Shown: one piece after another, positions 1 through 7,065 of the stretch
Numbering within the stretch: position 1 is the first letter of the stretch
Layout: the number at the start of each line of letters is the position of its first letter
The notes under the pieces: generated by a model
Databases searched by the model: none
Seen by the model: only the letters and a program-made list of their open reading frames with translations
What the model was told of the DNA's origin: nothing
Origin: JAVBOF01 sp031550915
GTDB taxonomy: Bacteria; Bacillota; Clostridia; Christensenellales; MGBC116941
Assembly: GCA_031550915.1 (NCBI GenBank)
Contig: JAVBOF010000001.1
Coordinates: 1 to 15,994, forward strand
Length of the DNA: 15,994 nucleotides
Direction of reading: 5' to 3'
Program-made: the position numbers and the translations under genes

Positions 1-116
1 GCTCGTCATTAAACTATCCAGGCTGTTGTACAATTATTCTGTCTGCTGCTCTTCGCTCAGTTCTGCGGTGGATGCCGCCGAAGGCTTCATGGAGTGGGGA
101 TATGCCCCGCGCTAAA
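1..116. other. Left-edge stretch with no identifiable gene
   Basis: No start-to-stop gene is supported here. One forward frame is open from base 2 to a TAA at 113-115 and could be the last codons of an upstream gene cut by the window edge, but the residues match no family I know. A short GGGG/CCCC palindrome lies at about 96-108, just before the promoter; it has no T-run, so it is not a convincing terminator. Confidence 0.3.
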
Positions 117-145
117 TTGACACGTTGCCTTTAAAATGATATTAT
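117..145 (+). promoter_or_regulatory. Sigma-A-type promoter of the hydratase/GNAT unit
   Basis: TTGACA at 117-122 and TATTAT at 140-145 are separated by 17 bases. The 13 bases at 133-145 (AAAATGATATTAT) recur exactly at the -10 of the next promoter (1436-1448). Transcription would start near 152, leaving a leader of about 110 nt before the hydratase start. Assigned by consensus match only. Confidence 0.6.
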
Positions 146-160
146 TATCCGGACTAAAAA

Positions 161-212
161 GGGCATATATTGCAACCTTTTGGGAAGTATTAAGCCCAGA
201 TAAAATATGCCC
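161..212 (+). promoter_or_regulatory. Inverted repeat in the 5' leader
   Basis: GGGCATAT (161-168) is the exact reverse complement of ATATGCCC (205-212). The 36-nt loop holds a smaller hairpin, TGGG (181-184) with CCCA (195-198). A third segment, GGGCA at 241-245, lies just before the ribosome site and could compete for the same TGCCC (208-212). This would allow two alternative leader folds. It matches no riboswitch class I recognise; regulatory function is inferred from the geometry only. Confidence 0.3.
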
Positions 213-264
213 GTACCGTGGCAAAAAGGACACGTAGTAAGGGCAAATGGGAAAGGATGCAACT

Positions 265-699
265 ATGGGTAAAACGATTTCACAGCTGCGGGTAGGTGAT
301 ACCGATTCCTTTGAAAAGACTATTTCTGAATCAGATATAATTGCTTTTGCAAATATTTCCGGTGATACAAATCCATTGCATTTAAACGAATTGGAAAGCA
401 CAAAATCAATCTTTAAAAAACGTGTAGCCCATGGTATTTTAGTAAGCGGACTCATCTCAGCTGTATTAGGTACACGCTTGCCGGGCCAAGGCTGCATCTA
501 TTTGGGTCAAAACCTGCGTTTTACGGCCCCAGTCTATATTGGAGACACAATAAAGGCAACGGTGACCGTACAAAAAATAATCAGAGAAAAAAACATCTGC
601 GTTTTGGATACGGTATGTGTAAACCAGGACAATATAATTGTGATAACGGGTGAAGCTGTGGTTAGGCCACTTGCCGAGGGCAAAGCTATGAACAATTAA
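265..699 (+). CDS. MaoC-like (R)-specific enoyl-CoA hydratase
   Basis: This 144-residue single hotdog-fold protein is of the MaoC/PhaJ dehydratase type, which hydrates trans-2-enoyl-CoA to (R)-3-hydroxyacyl-CoA in the cytoplasm. The hydratase signature is visible: D34, N36, P37 and H39 in GDTNPLHL, then RVAHG at 53-57; D34 and H39 correspond to the catalytic pair of the family. Its length is normal for a stand-alone PhaJ-type enzyme. I chose ATG 265 over the in-frame ATG at 247 because AAGGA at 253-257 sits 7 nt before it. It is the first gene of a two-gene unit with an acyltransferase, upstream of a sugar aminotransferase. That context suggests it supplies a hydroxyacyl-CoA (for example 3-hydroxybutyryl-CoA) for N-acylation of an amino sugar rather than acting in lipid metabolism. 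The family call is firm; the glycan role is inference. Confidence 0.85.
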   Translation: MGKTISQLRVGDTDSFEKTISESDIIAFANISGDTNPLHLNELESTKSIFKKRVAHGILVSGLISAVLGTRLPGQGCIYLGQNLRFTAPVYIGDTIKATVTVQKIIREKNICVLDTVCVNQDNIIVITGEAVVRPLAEGKAMNN

Positions 700-731
700 A
701 ATAAAGTGTAAATCTTAGGAGGTGTTGAGAG

Positions 732-1301
732 ATGCTTCACTATTGGACGGCATCCTATGACAATGTGAGTGTAAAGCCTTTGGAGGAACAAGAACTTGAA
801 TTGTTGCGAACATGGCGTAATAATTCCAGCAACAGCGCGTACATACGTCAACTGAATTACATCACGCCGGAAATGCAAAAAAATTGGTTTGAAACCTATA
901 TTAAAGACAATGACAACATGACAGTGGCCATTTATGAGACCAAAACGCTGCATCGGTGTGTGGGTAGCGTTGCCCTCTATAATTTCAGGGACGAAATAGC
1001 TGAATGCGGCAAGTTCATGATAGGCGATCCGGAAGCCAGAGGCAAGGGCGTTGGGCGTCTTGGCATCACGCTATGTATGTATTTGGGATTTTTTAAAATG
1101 GGTCTTACAGCCATTGATGCGGTTGTTCACCAAGATAATATTGCCGCATTGACAACGGATCAAAAGGCGGGCTTTTCCATTGTAGGCGAGCATCTCTTAC
1201 CTGGTGGTGACGGAAAAGTGATGGAAAAAGAGTTATATGTGACCAAAGAGCAGTTTATGGAGAGACATTGCTTCTTGCCTGATGTGAGTATTGAAGACTA
1301 G
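732..1301 (+). CDS. GNAT-family N-acyltransferase (RimJ/RimL-like)
   Basis: This 189-residue GNAT acyltransferase probably transfers an acyl group from CoA to an amino group. The acyl-CoA pyrophosphate-binding loop is seen in PEARGKGVGRLG at about 98-109. The C-terminal family pattern of N, A and GF appears in DNIAALTTDQKAGF. An ideal Shine-Dalgarno, AGGAGGTG (717-724), lies 7 nt before the ATG. It starts 32 nt after the hydratase and is followed by a terminator, so the two form a unit. GNATs of this kind (WecD, PseH) N-acylate nucleotide-linked amino sugars. The neighbouring hydratase and aminotransferase suggest that an amino-dideoxy sugar is the acceptor and that the donor may be a 3-hydroxyacyl-CoA. 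Protein or antibiotic acetylation cannot be excluded from sequence alone. Confidence 0.8.
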   Translation: MLHYWTASYDNVSVKPLEEQELELLRTWRNNSSNSAYIRQLNYITPEMQKNWFETYIKDNDNMTVAIYETKTLHRCVGSVALYNFRDEIAECGKFMIGDPEARGKGVGRLGITLCMYLGFFKMGLTAIDAVVHQDNIAALTTDQKAGFSIVGEHLLPGGDGKVMEKELYVTKEQFMERHCFLPDVSIED

Positions 1302-1327
1302 TAGAATAACTTCGAGTCTTGGGAAAG

Positions 1328-1364
1328 CCATATCAATCAGACATCTGTATCTTGATGGTTTTTT
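1328..1364 (+). terminator. Rho-independent terminator after the GNAT gene
   Basis: An outer stem of CCAT(AT)CAA (1328-1336, AT bulge) with TTGATGG (1352-1358) encloses an inner CAGA/TCTG stem. It is followed directly by six T residues at 1359-1364. It lies 26 nt after the GNAT stop and separates this unit from the aminotransferase promoter. Confidence 0.6.
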
Positions 1365-1418
1365 GCTCAATATGTTTTGTAATCCCAAATAAAACGCGTA
1401 TTGTCTGGGGTGTGGAAT

Positions 1419-1448
1419 TTGACTTTGCACTATACAAAATGATATTAT
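1419..1448 (+). promoter_or_regulatory. Promoter of the aminotransferase unit
   Basis: TTGACT (1419-1424) and TATTAT (1443-1448) are spaced by 18 bases. The 13 bases at 1436-1448 are identical to 133-145 of the first promoter, which suggests duplicated or co-regulated promoters. The predicted leader is about 40 nt. Confidence 0.5.
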
Positions 1449-1495
1449 AACTCGGATTAGGTAAAAATAGATCCAAAAGGAGAAATTCGTAATAA

Positions 1496-2584
1496 ATGAA
1501 CGTGCCGTTTGCAACGCTGGATCGCATGCATATGTCTATCTATGATGAAATGTCGGACGCGTTTTCGCGGGTATATAATTCCGGATGGTTTATACAGGGC
1601 AAAGAATATGAGGCTTTCTGCCGTGAATTCGCCGTTTATTGCGGCGTTTCTAAGGTGATAGGTGTAGCCACTGGTTTAGACGCGCTGTATCTTACCCTAA
1701 AAGCATTGGGCATAGGCAAAGGGGACGAGGTAATATTGCCGTCCAATACGTTTATAGCCACCGCGTTGGCAGTAAGCTACGTAGGAGCAAAAGTGGTGCT
1801 TGCGGAGCCGGACGAAGCCACATTCAATATTTGCGGAAAGGGACTTGAATCGCTCATTACCCCCCAAACGCGGGCTATCATCCCCGTCCATCTTTATGGT
1901 CAGGCCGCTGAAATGGACGAAATCATGGAAATTGCCATCAATCATAACCTATATGTAGTTGAGGATTGCGCCCAGGCCCATGGCGCCACGTATAAGGATC
2001 AGCCGATAGGCACATTCGGTATTGCGGGCTGTTTTAGCTTTTATCCAGGGAAAAACCTTGGTGCGTTGGGTGACGCGGGCGCAGTCATTACAAGCGATGA
2101 AGCCCTTGCGGAAAAGATTGCAAGCATCGCGAACTATGGAAGCATGGAAAAATACCGCCACGTATATAAAGGCACAAACAGCCGGCTGGATGAAATGCAG
2201 GCTGCCTATCTTAGGGTAAAGCTTGCGCGTCTAGATGTGTATAACTCGGAGCGCAACAGGATTGCAGCCGCCTATCTCGCACGGATACGCAATCCAAAGT
2301 TAATTCTGCCAAGGGTCGGTGATGGACGCACCCACGTGTGGCACATTTTCCCGGTATTATGTGATTCCCGGGATGATCTGCGTAATTATCTAGAAAGCAT
2401 GGGGATAGGCACAGGTTGCCATTATCCGATTGCCATATGCGACCAGCAAGCCTATGAGAACGACGGTCTGCCGGCAACCCCGATCGCTCGTTCATTGGGA
2501 ACGCGGGAGCTTAGCCTGCCTGTGTTTATTGGTATGAAAGAGAATGAGATAGACTATGTTATAGATGCGCTAAATGCTTACTAG
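1496..2584 (+). CDS. DegT/DnrJ/EryC1 sugar aminotransferase (QdtB/FdtB-like)
   Basis: This 362-residue PLP-dependent sugar aminotransferase belongs to the DegT/DnrJ/EryC1/StrS family, which aminates keto sugars on nucleotide carriers with glutamate as usual donor. The PLP-binding lysine is K186 in SFYPGKNLGALGDAG. The cofactor-holding D157 and Q160 lie in VVEDCAQAHGA, and the substrate loop is at about 81-95. Length is typical. A 3,4-ketoisomerase and a QdtC-like acyltransferase in the same locus make the 3-aminotransferase QdtB/FdtB role most likely: dTDP-3-keto-6-deoxyhexose to dTDP-3-amino-3,6-dideoxyhexose. AAGGAG at 1477-1482 is 13 nt from ATG, somewhat long. Family certain; 3-position and gluco/galacto configuration are inferred from context. 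Confidence 0.92.
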   Translation: MNVPFATLDRMHMSIYDEMSDAFSRVYNSGWFIQGKEYEAFCREFAVYCGVSKVIGVATGLDALYLTLKALGIGKGDEVILPSNTFIATALAVSYVGAKVVLAEPDEATFNICGKGLESLITPQTRAIIPVHLYGQAAEMDEIMEIAINHNLYVVEDCAQAHGATYKDQPIGTFGIAGCFSFYPGKNLGALGDAGAVITSDEALAEKIASIANYGSMEKYRHVYKGTNSRLDEMQAAYLRVKLARLDVYNSERNRIAAAYLARIRNPKLILPRVGDGRTHVWHIFPVLCDSRDDLRNYLESMGIGTGCHYPIAICDQQAYENDGLPATPIARSLGTRELSLPVFIGMKENEIDYVIDALNAY

Positions 2585-2617
2585 TTTTTGATGAATTTTC
2601 GAGGAGACTATGCAGAC

Positions 2618-3829
2618 ATGAGAGATAATTATCCTTTCCCGCTTTTTTCCATAATTATTACACATTATAACCAGATGGGTTTTATTTTTACTTCTGTAAA
2701 CTCGGTATTGCTCCAAAACTATGCAAATATAGAACTCATAATCACGGATGATTGCTCGCCTTATTTTGATGTGGAAAGAATAAAAAAATATATTGAATTA
2801 CATAAGGGCAATAATATAGTTAATGTAATATATCAATGTAACGCGGAAAACGTGGGTACAGTACGTACCCTGAATACAGCAATTCAATCAAGTCATGGTG
2901 AGTATGTCCTGTTCTTTGCTGCGGACGACTGCTTATATGATGAAAGCGTTGTTAGCAACTTCGCAAGGGAATTGGCGAAATTGCCGGAGAATGAATATAT
3001 AGTGTCCGCCCAGGCGCTCCTAATGGATGAGGAACTTGAAGAAGAAATGGGAAAATTCTGCGACGCACCACTATTGCTTTCATATAACGAATTGACATCG
3101 CAAGAACAGTTCCGTAAACTTTGTATGAATTGCCTTTATAGCGCTGGGGCGACCGCCTGGAAAAAAAGCCTGTTTGTCGAAAAAGGTTTTTTTGATACGC
3201 GCTACAAGCTTATTGAGGATGCCACTGGATATATTAGAATAACACGCAACGGAAATAAAATTTATTATACTGATTTTAACGCTTTAAAGCACCGCGATGG
3301 CGGTGTTAGCCATTATAATAAAACAGATCTCCCTCCCCATGTTATCAGCTATTTAAAAGATGAACTGCTTATGTACGAACGAGAAATCCTGCCCTATCTG
3401 AATAGATTTTCAATATCCGACCAGCAGACATTAATGGGTAAGTATGAATGGGTACGCGGTAAATTTGTGGGTTTGGGATTAAAAAGGGCATTTCCCTCAA
3501 AGCTAAAGTTAGTCCTTAGCCTTAAAAAACTGTATGTTTGCAGGATGCTATGGTGGTGCTCCGCCAACGCGCGTAGGTGTAGCGACCTTTGCCTGGCTAG
3601 GATACGAAAGCTTATATATGTATTTTTATCGTTTCTTGGTGTGGGCGCCGTTATGTATTTTGTTTTCAATGGCAATTGGTATCCCAACATGATTCTGTAT
3701 TGCATAGGGTTTTGGGCGGTGACGGCGCTGCTTGTGTTTAACGTGGTTGGTTACCTGTTTTTTGGTTTTATGAATATGCTTAGGTTTTTGCAGAGGAAGC
3801 GGCGGGAGTTGCTTTCCAGAGTGAATTGA
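2618..3829 (+). CDS. GT2 glycosyltransferase with C-terminal membrane anchor
   Basis: This 403-residue family 2 (GT-A) glycosyltransferase has its nucleotide-sugar-binding start FSIIITHYN at 10-18, an acidic turn TDDCSP near 43-48, and AADD at 101-104 as the DXD-type metal site. The final hundred or so residues hold two hydrophobic helices (VFLSFLGVGAVMYFVF, then ILYCIGFWAVTALLVFNVVGYLFF) followed by a basic tail, so it should sit on the cytoplasmic membrane face. The frame is open from a TTG at 2588 and an ATG at 2591. I prefer ATG 2618 because GAGGAG (2601-2606) lies 11 nt upstream. It shares a VRTLNT segment with the GT2 at 7862, so the two may be distant paralogs. Donor and acceptor cannot be read; transfer of the 3-amino sugar is a guess from position. 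Confidence 0.88.
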   Translation: MRDNYPFPLFSIIITHYNQMGFIFTSVNSVLLQNYANIELIITDDCSPYFDVERIKKYIELHKGNNIVNVIYQCNAENVGTVRTLNTAIQSSHGEYVLFFAADDCLYDESVVSNFARELAKLPENEYIVSAQALLMDEELEEEMGKFCDAPLLLSYNELTSQEQFRKLCMNCLYSAGATAWKKSLFVEKGFFDTRYKLIEDATGYIRITRNGNKIYYTDFNALKHRDGGVSHYNKTDLPPHVISYLKDELLMYEREILPYLNRFSISDQQTLMGKYEWVRGKFVGLGLKRAFPSKLKLVLSLKKLYVCRMLWWCSANARRCSDLCLARIRKLIYVFLSFLGVGAVMYFVFNGNWYPNMILYCIGFWAVTALLVFNVVGYLFFGFMNMLRFLQRKRRELLSRVN

Positions 3830-3891
3830 ACCAGAATTGTAATTAACCTATGATGTTCTATGTATTTGGGAATATAACAAAGAGGTATAAA

Positions 3892-5499
3892 ATGTTATCA
3901 ACTCCGGGTTCAGAAAATGTGAGGGAAGCGAGTGTAACTGCCGCGGATTATTGTGATGTTTCTATTGAAAAGACGGTGCTTGCCTCAATAAAAAAATGGT
4001 TGAAATCACCTTCCGGTATTTCCTTACTATCCACACTCATTATAGGGTTAATTGTTCATTTATATATCTACACAAATATTTATTTTGGTCATGATGCGTC
4101 CGAAATAATGAATTACTCTCCGGGATGGGATATTGTTACGGGCAGATTTGTGGGGACGTTTATAAAACAAATTCATAATTCTCTGCAGCTCCCTTTTCTT
4201 ATAGGCATCATTTCACTTGTATTATTGGGGTTTTCATCGGTTTTAATTTGTAAAATGCTCGAGATCGAAAAGACAATATTTATAATAGCCACCAGCGCCC
4301 TTATTGTATCGTGGCCTACGATAATAGGTAATAATTGCTATTATTATATGGCGGGTCAATTCTGCATGGCTATATTTGCTTCGATACTTGCCGCGTTTGT
4401 TACAGACAGGTTCAAATTGGGATATTTGGCAAGTATACCCATTATTGTTATATCTATGGCATGCTATCAGTCTTATTGGGGAACTGCGGCGACTCTACTC
4501 CTGATATGCTTAATTCGGGATATCTTAGGCAATTATAAAAAAACTTCTTTGATAATTTTACATGGGATCAAATCCCTCATAATGCTTGTCACAGGATTTG
4601 CGATATATTATCTTTTGTGGAATTACATCCTCAGTGTCAATAGCTTAGAAGCTACTGCCTATCGTGGCATGGACAGCATGGGATATGCTTCAGTGGAAGA
4701 GTTTTTTGTTTATTTGAAAGGCACTTATTATACAGTGGCTAAATTCTTTTTAAAACAGAATTTTATGAGTTACTATCCCGTTTACTTAATGGTAGCGGTA
4801 TGGGTAGGGTTGGCTTTTGCTTTAGGTTTAATCTTTAATATAATAATTAAGTGCAAGCTTTATAAGCAGTCGATTAAACTGATTTTGCTAATATTGATGG
4901 TTTTCTTGATGCCAATTGCCATGAATTGCGTTGAATTATTCAGCAAAGGAACCACGCAGAACGTTCTCTCGCAATTTGCCTTTTTGGCCCCGTTGCTTGT
5001 ATTGATAATGCTGATATCAAAGACAGACGGGGATCCGGGATTGATTAAGGATGTAAGGCTCAAAATCACAGCCTTTGGCGTTTCCATATTAGTATTTTTG
5101 TTGTGCTTTGCTAACGGGCTTTATGGAGCAAACATAACATATGTTAAGCTTGAAATAAATTATGATAACGCCCTGTCATATGTAACACAATGCTTAAGCC
5201 GTATACATGCCGAAGAGGGATATAATACCGATACCCCCGTTGCAATTGTTGGACAGCCAAAGACTTTTGGAAAAACTGGGTTTGAATGGACAAGGGATAT
5301 CAGCGGTGCTAGTGATACGGCGCTTACGTACACCGGTCCGATAAATGCTTTTTTCCGACGGCTAGACCCTGGGGTAAACCTAGTATACGATTCTTCCCCT
5401 TACTTGGAAGCTGCTAATGTGATGTCGCTGGAAGCGTTTCCAAACAATAATTGCATAACGTGGGTGGAAGGCACATTGATCGTAAAGCTCTCCCAATAA
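3892..5499 (+). CDS. GtrII-like polytopic membrane glycosyltransferase
   Basis: This 535-residue membrane protein has a cytoplasmic N-terminus of about 40 residues, roughly 11 hydrophobic segments, and a hydrophilic C-terminal domain of about 120 residues. The layout fits the GtrII family of GT-C-like glucosyltransferases, which move glucose from undecaprenyl-phosphate-glucose onto a polysaccharide on the outer face of the membrane. The first extracytoplasmic loop carries HDASEIMNYSPGWDIVTGRF, with the early acidic residue and the late GR seen in this family. ATG 3892 is preferred because AGAGG (3881-3885) is 6 nt before it; the upstream in-frame ATG 3850 has no such site. The next gene is a GtrB-like enzyme that would make the lipid-linked donor, which supports the call. 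The transferred sugar is inferred. Confidence 0.75.
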   Translation: MLSTPGSENVREASVTAADYCDVSIEKTVLASIKKWLKSPSGISLLSTLIIGLIVHLYIYTNIYFGHDASEIMNYSPGWDIVTGRFVGTFIKQIHNSLQLPFLIGIISLVLLGFSSVLICKMLEIEKTIFIIATSALIVSWPTIIGNNCYYYMAGQFCMAIFASILAAFVTDRFKLGYLASIPIIVISMACYQSYWGTAATLLLICLIRDILGNYKKTSLIILHGIKSLIMLVTGFAIYYLLWNYILSVNSLEATAYRGMDSMGYASVEEFFVYLKGTYYTVAKFFLKQNFMSYYPVYLMVAVWVGLAFALGLIFNIIIKCKLYKQSIKLILLILMVFLMPIAMNCVELFSKGTTQNVLSQFAFLAPLLVLIMLISKTDGDPGLIKDVRLKITAFGVSILVFLLCFANGLYGANITYVKLEINYDNALSYVTQCLSRIHAEEGYNTDTPVAIVGQPKTFGKTGFEWTRDISGASDTALTYTGPINAFFRRLDPGVNLVYDSSPYLEAANVMSLEAFPNNNCITWVEGTLIVKLSQ

Positions 5500-5592
5500 A
5501 GCCAAGGGTAACAAAGGTTTTGTATTGTATCTGACAATCAATATGATAGAAAGCAATAATTTATTAAATAATCTTGGAGGATGACTTTTATT

Positions 5593-6531
5593 ATGAGACC
5601 AAAATATTCCATCGTGATACCTGCTTACAATGAGCAAGAGGTACTGGGAGAATCGTATAGGCGCATTCAAACCGTCATGGAAACATTGGACGGAACGTAT
5701 GAGATGATATTCGTTGATGATGGCAGCCGTGATGATACGCTAAAGCTATTGACCTCTATGGCGGCGGAAGATAGAGGTATAAAGGTAATAAGCTTCTCGC
5801 GCAACTTTGGACATCAGATAGCGGTTAGCGCTGGGTTGGATAACGCAAAAGGACAGGCCATAATAATTATAGACTGCGACCTGCAGGATCCTCCCGAGGT
5901 CATACCGGAAATGGTAAGAAAATGGAAAGATGGCTATGATGTTGTATATGGAAAGAGGTTAAAACGCGCCGGTGAATCAATGTTTAAAAAACTCACGGCA
6001 ACGGTATATTATAGGGTACTTAGAATGATGTCGGCATCACAAATACCCCTAGACACAGGTGACTTTAGGTTGATTGACCGCAAAGTGTGCGACGCAATAT
6101 GTATGATGCCGGAAAAAAACCGGTTTTTGCGTGGCATGGCCGGGTGGGCAGGATTTAAGCAAGCACCGGTAGAGTATATGCGTGATGCCAGATGGGCAGG
6201 AGAAACCAAATATCCCATAAGCAAAATGCTCAAGCTTGCGGGAGACGGAATTACATCATTTTCATCTAAGCCGCTGGGAATCGCCACTAAATTTGGTATC
6301 GGCTTATGCTTTCTAATGGTATTATATGTGCTTATATCCCTTGTTCTTACATGGTGCGGAGTAATGTTTGCACCATGGATGGCATATTTATGCGCGGCTT
6401 TAGGTTTTTTAATCGGGCTTGTGATGATTTTCATAGGAATATTGGGTATTTACATTGGAAGGATATTTGATGAGGTGAAAAACAGGCCGCTTTATTTAGT
6501 TAGTCAAAAGATAAACTTTGAAGATTCATAA
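5593..6531 (+). CDS. GtrB-like polyprenyl-phosphate glycosyltransferase
   Basis: This 312-residue GT2 enzyme of the DPM1/GtrB type transfers a hexose, usually glucose from UDP-glucose, to undecaprenyl phosphate at the inner membrane face. IVIPAYNE is at 7-14, VDDGSRDDT at 41-49, and the DXD site DCD at 94-96 in IIDCDLQDPP. The GtrB-typical RWAGETKYPISKMLKLAGDG follows, then two transmembrane helices at the C-terminus. The ATG at 5581 directly abuts GGAGG (5576-5580), too close for initiation, so ATG 5593 (12 nt spacing) is chosen. It lies 93 nt after the GtrII-like gene; together they make a donor-plus-transferase side-branch pair. The usual third partner, the flippase GtrA, is not in the window. 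A weak promoter-like pair (TTGTAT 5520, TATGAT 5542) lies upstream. Confidence 0.9.
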   Translation: MRPKYSIVIPAYNEQEVLGESYRRIQTVMETLDGTYEMIFVDDGSRDDTLKLLTSMAAEDRGIKVISFSRNFGHQIAVSAGLDNAKGQAIIIIDCDLQDPPEVIPEMVRKWKDGYDVVYGKRLKRAGESMFKKLTATVYYRVLRMMSASQIPLDTGDFRLIDRKVCDAICMMPEKNRFLRGMAGWAGFKQAPVEYMRDARWAGETKYPISKMLKLAGDGITSFSSKPLGIATKFGIGLCFLMVLYVLISLVLTWCGVMFAPWMAYLCAALGFLIGLVMIFIGILGIYIGRIFDEVKNRPLYLVSQKINFEDS

Positions 6532-6745
6532 CAGGGTTATTGTGGCGAATATAGCACATATTCATCGACATTGGGTATTTGATTTGGGGTGTGTATGCTA
6601 ATGAATCAGTTGGATCGCCTGTAGGTGGCATCGCTGTGAGCACTATAGGTTGTAGAATGATGTTTAGCAGAAAGGGATAAAGAAAAACTAAGACTCCCAA
6701 AATCCAGAGAGCTGGAATTGTAGCAAGATAACGAACAGGCAGAGA
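6532..6745. other. Non-coding stretch after gtrB-like gene
   Basis: No gene is supported on either strand. The open frames are short, lack ribosome sites and show no family motif. No hairpin terminator is evident after the GtrB-like gene, so read-through toward the next unit is possible. Confidence 0.4.
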
Positions 6746-6905
6746 ATGGAATTATCAATTGAAGATATAAGACAAAAGGCATTCTTTCTTCAACGGATAT
6801 TGAAAGAAGTAGCAAGAGGAACTCGACAGCGGTCGCGGCAAGGCTGTACAGAATAGTCGAACAAGTATCCATCAATGGAAAAATCGGCGTCATAGAACAT
6901 TGTAA
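6746..6905 (+). pseudogene. Possible decayed transposase N-terminus (HTH)
   Basis: From ATG 6746 the frame reads MELSIEDIRQKAFFLQRILK and continues to a TAG near 6855. The other two frames continue a helix-turn-helix-like pattern: one gives STAVAARLYRI and the next SRTSIHQWKNRRHRTL. Joined across two frameshifts, these resemble the start of IS481/IS3-like transposases (x-AARLYRxSRTSIxxWKxR). The catalytic part is absent. This is my reconstruction by eye across frames, so it stays tentative. Confidence 0.3.
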
Positions 6906-6914
6906 CCATATAGT

Positions 6915-6943
6915 TTGACACGCAATATAAAAACCATTATAAT
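6915..6943 (+). promoter_or_regulatory. Perfect consensus promoter of the third unit
   Basis: TTGACA (6915-6920) and TATAAT (6938-6943) match the sigma-A consensus at every base with the optimal 17-base spacer. Transcription would start near 6950, about 115 nt before the QdtC-like gene. The next seven genes run without a clear break to the terminator at 13395, so this promoter probably drives about 6.2 kb. Confidence 0.75.
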
Positions 6944-6993
6944 AACAAATATTTTGTTATATAATGTATGCTGTAAAAGCCACTATTTTAGAA

Positions 6994-7029
6994 GGATAGA
7001 TTAAAAAAAGATATAGTTTTGGTCTATCC
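6994..7029 (+). repeat. Inverted repeat in the leader of unit C
   Basis: GGATAGA (6994-7000) is the exact reverse complement of TCTATCC (7023-7029), with an AT-rich 22-nt loop. It lies between the promoter and the QdtC-like start. It is too long-looped and has no T-run, so it is not a terminator; an operator or RNA element is possible. Confidence 0.25.
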
Positions 7030-7065
7030 AAATTTGCTGATTTTTACTGCGAAAGGTGTATGGCA

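Noticed and set aside
161..212. Known riboswitch (c-di-GMP, SAM, T-box) in the first leader
   Set aside because: The inverted repeat is real, but no conserved core of any class I can recall is present.
87..497. 136-codon open frame on the - strand
   Set aside because: It lies antisense to the clear MaoC-like gene and its leader, has no ribosome site and no family features.
6606..6893. 95-codon - strand open frame rich in Leu and Ser
   Set aside because: Low-complexity reverse of the transposase-like relic; no ribosome site or motif.
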